Shown: positions 1-8,970 of the stretch, in pieces
Layout of the letters: every line of letters begins with the position of its first letter
How positions within the stretch are numbered: position 1 is the stretch's first letter
From: Lachnospiraceae bacterium NK4A144
GTDB lineage: Bacteria; Bacillota; Clostridia; Lachnospirales; Lachnospiraceae
Reading direction: 5' to 3'
Length of the DNA stretch: 64,000 nt
Assembly: GCA_000424365.1 (NCBI GenBank)
Contig: AUJT01000006.1
Location: 89,944 to 153,943 of the forward strand
Made by a program: the position numbers and the translations under genes
Notes under the pieces: generated by a model
The model's input: only the letters and a program-made list of their open reading frames with translations
Databases searched by the model: none
Told to the model about the DNA's origin: nothing

Positions 1-2
1 CT

Positions 3-368
3 CCTGTGATCTCGCCGCTTGATATCAGGTCTGTAGATAGAGAAAACTGGTTTATTTTCTTTAATGAGATCTTGAAATGCGACTATGACCACGTAATAGT
101 GGATTTTGGCGATACGGTTGATGGATTTCTGGAACTTCTGCAGGGGTGCAGCAGGATCTACACTCCTGTGCGCGAAGGCACGGTTTCTGACGCAAAAGTA
201 GAGCAGTATGAAGCGATGCTCAGGATACTTGAAAAGGATGATATCCTTGAAAAAACGCTTAAACTTCGGATCCCGTATTTCAGCAGTCTTTCATGTCCTC
301 CGCAGAATCTTGGACGGAGTGAACTCGGGGAATATGCAAGAAAACTTGTGGGCGGTGGAGCAGAATGA
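3..368 (+). CDS. tadZ: TadZ/CpaE-like pilus ATPase, C-terminal part (5' truncated by window)
   Basis: The reading frame is open to the left edge, so only the last ~121 residues are visible. The fragment has the late part of a CpaE/TadZ-type ParA-like fold: a hydrophobic strand ending in IVDFGD (~30 residues in), then a strand ending in YTPVREG, as in MinD/ParA relatives. In Tad systems TadZ localises the pilus machine at the cell pole. The stop overlaps the tadA start by 4 bases (ATGA), supporting translational coupling. Identity rests mainly on position directly before tadA. The nucleotide-binding P-loop would lie upstream of the window. Confidence 0.7.
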   Translation, partial: PVISPLDIRSVDRENWFIFFNEILKCDYDHVIVDFGDTVDGFLELLQGCSRIYTPVREGTVSDAKVEQYEAMLRILEKDDILEKTLKLRIPYFSSLSCPPQNLGRSELGEYARKLVGGGAE

Positions 369-1558
369 AAGATCTAAAGGAGATCCGTACAGAACTCCAT
401 GACATGATACTTAAGAAGATCGATCTCACGCGGGAAGTTCAGGATGAAGAGATAGAAGAACTTATTAGTCAGGTGATCACTGATAAAGGCAGGAGCATTT
501 ATTTAAGCCTCAAAGAAAAACAGAGACTTAAAACAGAGCTTTTTGATTCTATAAGGAAAAAGGGTGTTATACAGCCGCTTATCGATGATCCGAGCGTCAC
601 TGAAATAATGGTGAACGGAACAGAAAATATTTTTATAGAAAAAAATGGCAGGCTCAGCATGTGGGACAGGAGATTCGAATCCAGAGAAGCGCTTAACGAT
701 GTGGTTCAGCAGATAGCAGCATCCTCAAACAGGGTTGTAAACGAAGCGTCTCCCATAGTAGATGCCAGACTCGAAAACGGTTCCCGTGTAAATATTGTGA
801 TGAATCCTGTGGCACTTAATGGTCCGGTTATAACTATCCGTAGGTTTCCCGATCAGCCGATACGAATGGACGACCTTATCCGATTCGGGGCGGTGACAAC
901 TGAAGCCGTTGAATTTTTGAAAAAGTTGGTGATAAGCGGATACAACATCTTTATATCCGGTGGAACCGGCAGCGGAAAGACAACTTTTCTGAATGCCTTA
1001 TCCGCTTTTATACCGGAGGAGACACGGGTAATCACTATCGAAGACTCAGCAGAGCTTCAGATCCAGGGAATCCCCAATCTCGTGAGCCTGGAAACCAGAA
1101 ATGCAAACGTGGAGGGATGCCGCCCGATAACGATAAGAGATCTTATAAAATCATCACTTCGTATGCGGCCGGACCGGATAGTAGTTGGAGAAGTACGTGA
1201 CGGTGCGGCGTTGGATTTTCTTCAGGCTGCGAATACAGGACATGACGGCAGCTTGTCCACGGGACATGCAAATAGCGCAAAGGATATGCTCCTGCGTCTC
1301 GAAGTCATGGTATTAATGGCAGGAATGGAGCTTCCTCTTACGGCTATCAGGCGCCAGATCGCTTCGGCGGTTGACATAATCGTTCATTTGGGACGTCTCC
1401 GTGATAAAAGCCGTAAAGTGCTTGAGATCACAGAAATCAGGGGATTTGAGAACGGGGAGATAATTATCCGTCCTGTATATCAATTTGACGGAGAGAGACT
1501 CACACAGATAAATCCGCTTATACACACAGAAAAACTTGAAAGGAGCGGACTTCTGTGA
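365..1558 (+). CDS. tadA: TadA/CpaF-family Flp pilus assembly ATPase
   Basis: Cytoplasmic secretion ATPase that powers Flp pilus assembly (type II/IV secretion ATPase superfamily). 397 residues. Walker A GGTGSGKTT is at residues 199-207; the Walker B region with VVGEVRD is at 273-279, followed by a His box (STGHAN). The N-terminal ~180 residues match the usual CpaF N-domain (DPSVTEIMVNG). It overlaps tadZ by 4 bases and its TGA overlaps the GTG start of tadB, so the three are one operon. Length and motifs are normal for the family. Confidence 0.95.
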   Translation: MKDLKEIRTELHDMILKKIDLTREVQDEEIEELISQVITDKGRSIYLSLKEKQRLKTELFDSIRKKGVIQPLIDDPSVTEIMVNGTENIFIEKNGRLSMWDRRFESREALNDVVQQIAASSNRVVNEASPIVDARLENGSRVNIVMNPVALNGPVITIRRFPDQPIRMDDLIRFGAVTTEAVEFLKKLVISGYNIFISGGTGSGKTTFLNALSAFIPEETRVITIEDSAELQIQGIPNLVSLETRNANVEGCRPITIRDLIKSSLRMRPDRIVVGEVRDGAALDFLQAANTGHDGSLSTGHANSAKDMLLRLEVMVLMAGMELPLTAIRRQIASAVDIIVHLGRLRDKSRKVLEITEIRGFENGEIIIRPVYQFDGERLTQINPLIHTEKLERSGLL

Positions 1559-2292
1559 ATTATAAAGTTTATACTTTTTCATCAAATGAAAAGATACTCT
1601 ATTCTATCGAAGGCGCGATCATTATTGCGATCACGGCATTCACTTTTTACAGATCAGTAATAGCATTTTTTATAATGCTTCCATCTCTTTATTTTTTCCT
1701 AAAATACAAAAAAGAACAATTGATACATAAGCGAAGACAAGAGCTGCTGCTGGAATTCCGTGAGCTCATTTTGTCGGTACAGTCTGCACTGAATGCAGGA
1801 AATTCCGTAGAGAATGCATTTATAGATGCGGGACGGGAAATTGAAAAAATATACGGTTCGGATGGACTGATGGCAAGAGAAGCAGCGATCATGACAAGGC
1901 GTCTCAGGTCAAATGAGACATTGGAAAGGATACTTCAGGATCTTGCAGATCGGTCAGGAATAGAAGACATATTGGATTTCGCAAATGTATTTGATGCGGC
2001 AAAGAGAAGTGGAGGAGATCTGACCGGTATTATACGGCGTGCGAGTAATGTGATCGGAGACAAGATAGATGTGCTCCGAGAGATCGAGACAGAACTCAGC
2101 GCAAAGCAGTATGAGACCCGGGTTATGGAAGTCGTTCCATTTGGGATAATTTTTTACTTAAACATCACTCAATCGGATTTTCTATCCGTTCTTTATCACA
2201 ATATAGCAGGCATTGCAGTAATGACGGTGTGTCTCATATTGTATTTCATTTCTTTCAAAATGGCTGAAAAGATCACAGCTATCGAGGTTTGA
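1555..2292 (+). CDS. tadB: TadB-like pilus inner-membrane platform protein
   Basis: 245-residue membrane protein with a type II secretion F-type domain at about residues 65-195 (RRQELLLEFRELILSVQSALNAG region), two hydrophobic segments near the N-terminus (~15-50) and two near the C-terminus (~195-235). Such proteins form the membrane platform on which the TadA motor acts. Start is GTG at 1555, overlapping the tadA stop and preceded by AGGAG about 10 bases upstream. It is shorter than proteobacterial TadB, as is common in Clostridia. Confidence 0.85.
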   Translation: MNYKVYTFSSNEKILYSIEGAIIIAITAFTFYRSVIAFFIMLPSLYFFLKYKKEQLIHKRRQELLLEFRELILSVQSALNAGNSVENAFIDAGREIEKIYGSDGLMAREAAIMTRRLRSNETLERILQDLADRSGIEDILDFANVFDAAKRSGGDLTGIIRRASNVIGDKIDVLREIETELSAKQYETRVMEVVPFGIIFYLNITQSDFLSVLYHNIAGIAVMTVCLILYFISFKMAEKITAIEV

Positions 2293-2295
2293 TCA

Positions 2296-3753
2296 ATGCT
2301 CTTTTTTCATTTTCTGATAATCCTGATATTCCTGTTCTTGATCATATGGACATTGCGCGTTTCTGTACATGATATCTCAGATAAAAAGGACAGCGCTATT
2401 TATCGGATATTTCTAAAGATAGCGGTCTTTCTTATGAGGTATATACCTGCGTTAAAGAATGAAGACATTAGGAAAAAGCAAAAGCTGCTGGTGCCCTCAG
2501 GTGACGGAAAGACAGAGACAAAAAAGTATCTTGCAAGAAAACTTGCAGAAATCCTTCTGATAGTTTTTGTAGGAAATATTCTGGGGATGGGTATCACCTG
2601 TAAAAATACGCTTGAAAGCGGGATCATCCCGGGAAACCGGCTGATGCGGAATACTTATGGTGGAGGAGACAGTGAAAATACCTTAACGGCTGAGGTTGGC
2701 GGAAAGACGCTGCCAGAAGAACTGCAGATAACAGTTGGAGAGCGTCAGTTAGACAGCAACGAAACAGAAGAAGCGTTTGAACGCATAGAAAACAGGCTTT
2801 ATACGGAAATCCTCGGAGAAAACCGGAGTCTCGACCATGTGGATCATGATCTGTATCTGCCGGAAACAGTTGATGGAGAAAATGTGGTCATAAGCTGGCG
2901 GCCGGACACCTATGAGTGTATAGAAGGGGATGGCCGGATCCGTGAGGATTTTCGTGATCCAAAAGGTATGGCGGTAATTCTTACGGCAGAGCTTTCTTAC
3001 TTTGATAAAAGAAAAGAGATACGATTTCCGGTTAAGATCTATCCTGCTGTACAAAGTACGGAAGAAGCGATCCATGACGCACTGCTTCATAAGATCGGGC
3101 AGATTGATGAAAAAACAGTATCAGAGGAAGAACTGAGATTACCCGGAAAGATCGGTGATAAAAGTGTGATCTACCGCAGAAAAACAAAGCATACAGGGGC
3201 ATTGATCCTTTTTCTCACATTTTTATGCGGTGGAGCTGTCTATATTGGCAGAGACAGGGATCTCGATGAAAAGTTAAGACTTAGAGAAAAGGAAATGCTC
3301 AGGGACTATCCTGAGATTCTGAGTAAGATGATCCTGCTTTTTAGTGCGGGAATGACCATTCGGGGAACTGTTGACAAGCTGGTACACGATTACGAAAAGC
3401 GAAAGGAAACAACCGGAAAAGCAGCATATGCCTATGAGGAACTTCGAGTCACCTTGTATGAAATGAATAGCGGTGTATCAGAGGCACAGGCATATGAAAA
3501 CCTTGGAAATCGTGTTGGGATAAGGCATTACAGCAGACTGGGAGCTCTTCTCAGTCAGAATCTGAGAAAAGGAAGTGCCGGACTTCTGAGTGCTTTAGAG
3601 CAGGAAGCAGGGGAAGCTTTTGCGGAAAGAAAGTCTTTTGCCAGAAAGAGGGGCGAAGAAGCCGGGACAAAGCTCCTGCTTCCGATGGGGATAATGCTCA
3701 TGATAGTCATGGTAATAGTTATAATACCGGCATTTTTATCATTTTCATTATAA
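2296..3753 (+). CDS. tadC: TadC-like platform protein with an extracytoplasmic Big-like insertion
   Basis: 485 residues, much longer than a usual TadC (~300). N-terminal TM (1-20), second TM (~84-102), then a ~190-residue extracytoplasmic stretch, a third TM (~297-315), a T2SS-F domain (~325-455, with LFSAGMTIRGTVDKL) and a C-terminal TM (463-483). The external part at ~155-250 (LYLPETVDGENVVISWRP, then GDGRI and VILTAELSY) resembles an atrophied bacterial Ig-like domain (aBig type); that assignment is from pattern only. It starts 3 bases after tadB ends, within the Tad operon. Confidence 0.8.
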   Translation: MLFFHFLIILIFLFLIIWTLRVSVHDISDKKDSAIYRIFLKIAVFLMRYIPALKNEDIRKKQKLLVPSGDGKTETKKYLARKLAEILLIVFVGNILGMGITCKNTLESGIIPGNRLMRNTYGGGDSENTLTAEVGGKTLPEELQITVGERQLDSNETEEAFERIENRLYTEILGENRSLDHVDHDLYLPETVDGENVVISWRPDTYECIEGDGRIREDFRDPKGMAVILTAELSYFDKRKEIRFPVKIYPAVQSTEEAIHDALLHKIGQIDEKTVSEEELRLPGKIGDKSVIYRRKTKHTGALILFLTFLCGGAVYIGRDRDLDEKLRLREKEMLRDYPEILSKMILLFSAGMTIRGTVDKLVHDYEKRKETTGKAAYAYEELRVTLYEMNSGVSEAQAYENLGNRVGIRHYSRLGALLSQNLRKGSAGLLSALEQEAGEAFAERKSFARKRGEEAGTKLLLPMGIMLMIVMVIVIIPAFLSFSL

Positions 3754-3806
3754 GAATTAACAATTTTTGGGCGGGCGGGTGGAAAAATACGAAAGGAGGA
3801 AAGACT

Positions 3807-3968
3807 ATGCTTAAGAATTTTTTTGCAGAAGAAGACGCTATCGGAACAGTTGAGATGATCTTGATTTTGGTTGTGCTTATTGGCCTTGTGATCATTTTTA
3901 AGGAACAGCTCACATCTCTTGTAAATAAGATCTTTAAGACCATTAACAGCAAGGCAACATCTATCTAA
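3807..3968 (+). CDS. Flp1-like pilin (major pilin candidate)
   Basis: A 53-residue protein preceded by a strong ribosome site (AAAGGAGGA). The N-terminal acidic leader ends in EEDAIGTVEM, followed by a long hydrophobic helix (ILILVVLIGLVIIF). That layout matches the Flp1-like pilin family of Firmicutes, in which a short leader is cut before the hydrophobic helix by the A24 peptidase encoded at 6444. It lies between tadC and the DUF5702 gene, the expected place for the pilin. Cleavage after Gly13 is an inference from the G-x-x-E pattern. Confidence 0.85.
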   Translation: MLKNFFAEEDAIGTVEMILILVVLIGLVIIFKEQLTSLVNKIFKTINSKATSI

Positions 3969-4046
3969 TAATTTCTTTTTGTCAAATTTCTTTTCGAACG
4001 ATATTTAATTACTAACATTCACTGTATTCCTGAAAGGAGGTGTCGC

Positions 4047-5456
4047 ATGAGAAAAAAGGGCACGATAACAGTTTTTTTAAGTCTGATAATGGCGGTGATA
4101 CTGTCGCTTGTGGGAGCTATAGTCATGAGCGCCAGATACAGTGCTGCGAGATGCAGGGCAGAGATGGTCATGGACATGGGATTGACTTCAATCTTTGCTG
4201 AATATAACAGAGAGCTGTTATCGCGCTATGATCTTTATTTCATCGATACCTCCTATGGAACAGGAAAAGCATCTGAAAAAAATACCGAAGAACATCTTCG
4301 TAAATATATAGATCATAACTGCAATCCTGCAAAAGGACTGTTGATATTTGATGCAGCGGACATGGCAGGACTGAAGCGAAAAAAAGTTCAGATACTGAGA
4401 GGGTCACTGGCAACTGACAATGGAGGCAGGGTTTTTAAGAGGCAGGCTATACATGCTGTTAAGGACAGATTTGGAATGTCGGTCATAGACGCGCTTAAGT
4501 CAAACTGCAATGAATATAAAGGCAGTGAAAAAGAGCGTGACAGTATCGAAATACGGAGAAGGGATATCCAGGAAAAGATGGATGGTCTGGACCTTGATGG
4601 AGACGCAAAAAAGATATCAAAAGTCTTTGACAGAAGGAAAGGAATCCTTAAGTACGTGCAGGACAACCTGGCGAAGGTTCCTGACACGGGGCTTCCTTTG
4701 GATAATACGGTTTCTTATAGGAAAAACATGGAAGGAATCGGAATCGTACGGCCTGACAGTGACCCTGATTCAGCAGTTAACGAATTGCTTTTCACAGAAT
4801 ATATCGGCTGGAAAATGCATAATTACGCGGATGGTGAGAAAGACGGTCCTCAGCAGTGTGAAATGGAATATGTCATATGCGGCAAAAATACGGATATTGC
4901 CAATCTAAGAGCCGTATCTGAGAGGATTTTTGCATCGAGGGAACTGGTAAATACCATTGCAGTATTTCAGGATGCCGGAAAGAAAGATCAGGCAAAACTT
5001 CTGGCTGCGGCTGCGGCGCTTCTCCTTGTATCGCCCGAACTCGAGGAACCGCTTACGAACATGATACTCATGGCATGGGGAACAGCTGAAAGTTTTGTGG
5101 ATGTAAAGACTCTGCTTAATGGCGGTAAAGTTCCATTTATTAAAAAGGGAGAAGATTTCAGCATAGCGAATGTCCTGCAGATTCCGCTATACAAGGGCGT
5201 TTCGCCCAAAGCACAGGACAAAGGTGTTAGCTATGAAGATTATCTGAAGATCTTTCTTATGATGACAAATAAAACCGATAAGGTCAGACGTGCCATGGAT
5301 GTAATTGAAATGAATGTCAGGGAAACACCGGGAAATAAGGGATTTCGTATGGATGGGTGTACGGAATATCTGGAAGTTGAGGCCTTTTTTAAGACAAAAA
5401 GCGGAAAAGACATATCAATAAGACGTGACTACGCATATGAACCGATCATAGAGTGA
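4047..5456 (+). CDS. DUF5702-type Tad-locus protein (TadG-like)
   Basis: 469 residues. A single N-terminal hydrophobic segment (ITVFLSLIMAVILSLVGAIV, residues ~6-27) is followed by a long predicted extracytoplasmic region. The N-terminus (GTITVFLSL, later ELLSRYDLYFIDTSYG) is typical of DUF5702 proteins encoded in Firmicutes Tad loci, thought to be minor pilin-like or anchoring components. Strong RBS (AAAGGAGGTG) precedes ATG 4047. The role is inferred from the operon only. Confidence 0.8.
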   Translation: MRKKGTITVFLSLIMAVILSLVGAIVMSARYSAARCRAEMVMDMGLTSIFAEYNRELLSRYDLYFIDTSYGTGKASEKNTEEHLRKYIDHNCNPAKGLLIFDAADMAGLKRKKVQILRGSLATDNGGRVFKRQAIHAVKDRFGMSVIDALKSNCNEYKGSEKERDSIEIRRRDIQEKMDGLDLDGDAKKISKVFDRRKGILKYVQDNLAKVPDTGLPLDNTVSYRKNMEGIGIVRPDSDPDSAVNELLFTEYIGWKMHNYADGEKDGPQQCEMEYVICGKNTDIANLRAVSERIFASRELVNTIAVFQDAGKKDQAKLLAAAAALLLVSPELEEPLTNMILMAWGTAESFVDVKTLLNGGKVPFIKKGEDFSIANVLQIPLYKGVSPKAQDKGVSYEDYLKIFLMMTNKTDKVRRAMDVIEMNVRETPGNKGFRMDGCTEYLEVEAFFKTKSGKDISIRRDYAYEPIIE

Positions 5457-5481
5457 TCAAGTAGAAAGGAGGTGGATACAG

Positions 5482-6429
5482 GTGGTATTTCACCGAAAAA
5501 TTAATGTATGGCATGATACATTATGTAAACTAAAAAACACATCAATATTTATACTAAGTAAATCCCCCGAAGAAATAAATAAACAAAACCCGAAGAAAAC
5601 CTTAAACACCGGCGAAATACCATCTGTATCCGCTTCCTTTAGGGGAAGCCTGACATTGGAAACAGCGATAGCCCTGCCGCTATTTTTATTTGCCATGATC
5701 GGACTCATGATGCTTGTAGAAGCCATACGCTTTTCCGGAAATATGCAGGCATCGCTGCATCAGGCTGCGAGAAACATGACGAATCATTCTTATGCGTATT
5801 CTTATTTGCCGGGCAGCGGAGGAGCAGGAGGAGAAGCCGCGGGGCGGATCATTTCAGTGACAGCCGGAAAGAGTATGACACTCGACGATCTGGGACGGGA
5901 TTACACTGATGATTCACCCGTTGAAAACGGAAGTGACGGGATAAGCTTTATCCATTCATCGATTATGGGGAGCGATCAGATGATAGATCTGTCAGCTGTC
6001 TACAAGATACGTACAGATATCCCGTTTCTTGGTTCACCGACATTTAAGGTGGCTGACAGAGCTCGGATACGGGCATTTACGGGTTATGACAATACTCACG
6101 GACATGATACGGAAGATGATGAAGAAATGGTCTATGTCACGGATAAGGGTGTTGTATATCACAGAGACCGAGGATGCAAACATCTGGAACTCACTATCCG
6201 GGAGACAACGCCGGAAAACGTCGGAACAGAGCGTAATGCCGGAGGAGGTAAGTATTATCCCTGTGAACACTGCGGAAAGAGAAAAGTGTCTAATGGAGAT
6301 GATCTTTATATAGCCGAGGATGGCGACAGATGGCATACGTCAGTAACCTGCCCCGGACTAAAAAGAACAATAAGTGTAGTTCCCTTGTCCGAAACAGGGC
6401 TTCCGCCATGTGCGGATTGCGGAATGTAG
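5482..6429 (+). CDS. TadE-like pseudopilin with C-terminal paired-cysteine modules
   Basis: 315 residues starting at GTG 5482 with RBS AAAGGAGGT upstream. A ~53-residue N-terminal extension precedes the TadE-like segment (GSLTLETAIALPLF, TM ~61-82). After the pseudopilin domain the C-terminal ~105 residues hold two related modules, each with a 'Y-tagged' Cys followed by a CxxC: HRDRGCKHL...CEHCGK and WHTSVTCPGL...CADCG. These may bind metal or form disulfides. The 3' end overlaps upstream codons of the next frame but not its likely start at 6444. TadE-family proteins are prepilin-like substrates of the A24 peptidase. Confidence 0.8.
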   Translation: MVFHRKINVWHDTLCKLKNTSIFILSKSPEEINKQNPKKTLNTGEIPSVSASFRGSLTLETAIALPLFLFAMIGLMMLVEAIRFSGNMQASLHQAARNMTNHSYAYSYLPGSGGAGGEAAGRIISVTAGKSMTLDDLGRDYTDDSPVENGSDGISFIHSSIMGSDQMIDLSAVYKIRTDIPFLGSPTFKVADRARIRAFTGYDNTHGHDTEDDEEMVYVTDKGVVYHRDRGCKHLELTIRETTPENVGTERNAGGGKYYPCEHCGKRKVSNGDDLYIAEDGDRWHTSVTCPGLKRTISVVPLSETGLPPCADCGM

Positions 6430-6443
6430 AGAAAGAGGCAGAA

Positions 6444-6860
6444 ATGATCGCAAATCTTTTATCTGGTGCATGTCTTTTAACCTGTACTGTCACAGATATA
6501 CGAAAAAGAGTGATATATCCTATATTGCTCCTGCCGTTTTTTATAGCCGGTATTATGTGGCAGTTCATGAGCCGCGGCAGAGGAGTGATGGATATCGCAG
6601 GAGGAGTTTTCACAGGAATTGTATTGCTCATAACAAGTCATCTTACGAAAGGGAAGATCGGTGCCGGAGATGGACTTATTTTTATCGTTACAGGGGTTTT
6701 ATTGGGGACACTGGAGAATATAAGACTTTTAACGATGGCATCGGTATTGTCGGCTGTTTGTTCAATAGTATTGCTTATTACCCGCAGGTGTGGGAGAGAT
6801 ACGGAGCTGCCTTTTGCACCGTTTATTTTGGCCGCTTTTATTATAGGGATCGTATTGTGA
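6444..6860 (+). CDS. Prepilin peptidase, A24 family (TadV/CpaA-like)
   Basis: Membrane aspartyl protease that processes Flp and TadE-type prepilins. The start is set at ATG 6444, preceded by GAAAGAGGCAG; the frame remains open further upstream but that part overlaps the tadE-like gene in another frame. 138 residues, about five hydrophobic segments. The two catalytic Asp motifs are present: TDIRKR near residue 15 and the GxGD motif GAGDG near 73. Size is normal for short A24 peptidases. It lies between two TadE-like genes. Confidence 0.88.
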   Translation: MIANLLSGACLLTCTVTDIRKRVIYPILLLPFFIAGIMWQFMSRGRGVMDIAGGVFTGIVLLITSHLTKGKIGAGDGLIFIVTGVLLGTLENIRLLTMASVLSAVCSIVLLITRRCGRDTELPFAPFILAAFIIGIVL

Positions 6861-6867
6861 GGGATAT

Positions 6868-7356
6868 ATGAAAAAAGTGTATAAAGGTTCTCTGACGATA
6901 GAAGCATCGTTGCTGTTTCCGCTGATCATGATGGTCATAGTCATATGCATATATGCCATGTTTTTTATGCATGACAGAGCAGTGCTTGACGCATCGGCAT
7001 ATGAAGCAGCACTCAGGGGATGTGAGATCACATCGGAACATGGCGATGTTATGTCAACTGTAAGGGCTACAAGTGAGGAGACGATAGAAGGCAGGCTTTT
7101 ATCCACTAAAAATGTCAAAACAGAAATCGAGATCACGGGACATGACATAAAAGTGCGTTATACAGGAAACTTTATGGTTCCCGGAGGAGTTAATCTCGTG
7201 CCGGAAGCCGGATTCAAAGAGTTAAAAATAAAAGCCGAAGGGCATTGCAGCAGGAGAAATCCTGTAAGTTTCGTAAGAGAATGCAGAACAGTGATAAATA
7301 CGGGTAACAGTTCACACGTAAACGGAGCACTACGCTGCGGAGTTTACGATCAATAA
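6868..7356 (+). CDS. TadE-like pilus protein with MITE-derived C-terminus
   Basis: 162 residues. The N-terminus has the TadE pattern (GSLTIEASLLFPLIMM, TM ~13-33), then a soluble domain. The last ~17 codons and the TAA stop lie inside the 146-bp repeat element starting at 7304, so the final residues (SSHVNGALRCGVYDQ) come from the mobile element rather than the gene. The native C-terminus is therefore probably truncated or replaced. It is the last pilus gene of the operon before the FHA gene. Confidence 0.8.
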   Translation: MKKVYKGSLTIEASLLFPLIMMVIVICIYAMFFMHDRAVLDASAYEAALRGCEITSEHGDVMSTVRATSEETIEGRLLSTKNVKTEIEITGHDIKVRYTGNFMVPGGVNLVPEAGFKELKIKAEGHCSRRNPVSFVRECRTVINTGNSSHVNGALRCGVYDQ

Positions 7357-7449
7357 CGATGAATAGCCACTGGATTTTGTCCATCGCCGAAGGCGATTTA
7401 ATTGGCAAAATCCGTTACGTGAGCGAGCTGTAAGCGAGTGAACAGTAAC
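7304..7449 (+). mobile_element. 146-bp MITE-like element, copy 1
   Basis: One of four full copies of a 146-bp non-coding element (others at 39543, 50521 and, inverted, 63855). Ends are GTAACAGTTCAC and GTGAACAGTAAC. Inside are a stem GTAAAC/GTTTAC, a 10-bp stem GGATTTTGTC/GGCAAAATCC with one G-T pair, and a nested ATCGCC/GGCGAT hairpin. Flanking octamers AAATACGG and AAATGTAG match at 5 of 8 positions, a possible decayed target duplication. It ends 47 bp before the FHA start codon and provides the stop codon of the upstream tadE-like gene. Confidence 0.85.
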
Positions 7450-7496
7450 AAATGTAGCGGAAGATCTTGGGAAAAGACGCGGCAGGAGGTAAAGCA

Positions 7497-8885
7497 ATGG
7501 AAATTGAGTTCAGGTGGGATGCAGAACGCAGATTTTTATCTGTTAAGAGAGAAAATGAGCAGACCGGCTTTCAGGAAAAGATGGTCATGAAAAATACGAT
7601 ACCGGGGCTCGCAAAGATGTCTGTAAAGCATCTTAACGGTCAGGCATGGTACAGCTATGACGCGAGAAACAGGCAGATTTTTAGTGATTTTTTTGAAGGA
7701 AATATGATTTCGGGCGAGGAACTGCGAAAGATACTTCGATGCCTTTCCGGAGTGATGAAAGAGCTGGAAAGGTACCTTTTACGTACCGATGATCTGCTTT
7801 TAGATCCAAAGGGGATAATGTGGGATCTGGAGAGGGGGGAACCGGTATTTTGTTATTATCCGGACCTTATGCAGTATGAAAATAAGGGCGCGGAAATGCT
7901 GGCGGAGTTTCTGATGGAGCATGTTGACCAAAAAGATGAGAAAGCTGTTGAAATTGCTTATCAGTGGTTTGACCGGGTGTGTGACGGAGTAACTGACCCC
8001 GGTGAGCTGTTGGGAGATACAGTAAAAGAGAAAATGGATAATAGATCTGAGTTCTCAAATACAGATCAGACATATAGAAATCAGTCATATCTAAATATTC
8101 CAAATATAAAGCGGATAGAGGAACCGGTATTTCCCGAAGAGGCAGAATGGAATCACAGACAGGAACGGGAAAACTATTATCTAAAAGAGGAAGAAAAAGT
8201 CGGAATCGATGCAGGATCCGGGGAAAAAAAGGCGAAGAGCGGGATAATCGTGTGTTTATTACTGACTGCGGCAGCTGCAGGAATTTATGCATTTTTGTTA
8301 TTTAATCCCGGAGTTACGGAATATTTTAATCTTTCTGACAGAGACTATGTGATCGCCGGTATTTGTATAGCGATATTTTTTTCAGCGGCGATCCTTAGTG
8401 CAGTTCATTTTATTGATAAGAAAAATCAGAAGGAAGAGATTCCGGATTTTCTGTTGGAAGAATGTGATGAACCAGCTTTCAGGCCTGATATCGGAGAGAG
8501 GGAGATATCAGGAAAACTAAGTAAGGCAGACGTCTATGATAATAACGAAACAGTATTACTTTCTGATATACGCAATGAGAGGAAGGCGCGTCCGGTACTC
8601 AGCGGGATCATAAACGGAGAGGAACGGAATTTTCGCATAAACCGCAGCACGTTTATGATAGGTAAGATGAGGGGGAAAGCAGACGGACTCATAGAAAGTA
8701 GAGGTGTAAGCCGCATTCATGCCTGCATCAGAGAAGACAGAGGAAAGTATTATCTGTCAGATCTTCACTCCACTAATGGTACAACTCTTAATGACAGGAG
8801 TCTTAAAGCCGGAGAAACCGTAGAATTACGCCATGGGGACAGAGTTTCATTTGCTGATATTACTATGACCTTCCGCCTTGCATAA
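7497..8885 (+). CDS. DUF6382-FHA domain membrane protein
   Basis: 462 residues from ATG 7497, chosen because AGGAGGT lies 6 bases upstream; the frame is open 30 bases further up. The N-terminal ~165 residues resemble DUF6382. Two TM helices (~250-275 and ~283-307) precede a C-terminal FHA domain (~385-460) with VSRIHA and STNGT, the phosphothreonine-binding signature. FHA proteins of this kind sit at the end of Tad/secretion loci in Clostridia and probably link a Ser/Thr kinase signal to the machine. No kinase gene is in the window. Confidence 0.82.
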   Translation: MEIEFRWDAERRFLSVKRENEQTGFQEKMVMKNTIPGLAKMSVKHLNGQAWYSYDARNRQIFSDFFEGNMISGEELRKILRCLSGVMKELERYLLRTDDLLLDPKGIMWDLERGEPVFCYYPDLMQYENKGAEMLAEFLMEHVDQKDEKAVEIAYQWFDRVCDGVTDPGELLGDTVKEKMDNRSEFSNTDQTYRNQSYLNIPNIKRIEEPVFPEEAEWNHRQERENYYLKEEEKVGIDAGSGEKKAKSGIIVCLLLTAAAAGIYAFLLFNPGVTEYFNLSDRDYVIAGICIAIFFSAAILSAVHFIDKKNQKEEIPDFLLEECDEPAFRPDIGEREISGKLSKADVYDNNETVLLSDIRNERKARPVLSGIINGEERNFRINRSTFMIGKMRGKADGLIESRGVSRIHACIREDRGKYYLSDLHSTNGTTLNDRSLKAGETVELRHGDRVSFADITMTFRLA

Positions 8886-8970
8886 AAAAATTCATCAGTG
8901 TAAAATTAACTCTATATAGATATTTAACAGGGCCGCTGTTTATAAAAACAGTAACCGGAAAGGGTTTCTA

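Noticed and set aside
6330..6443. Upstream extension of the prepilin peptidase
   Set aside because: It overlaps the cysteine-rich end of the TadE-like gene in another frame; ATG 6444 has a ribosome site and fits the family N-terminus.
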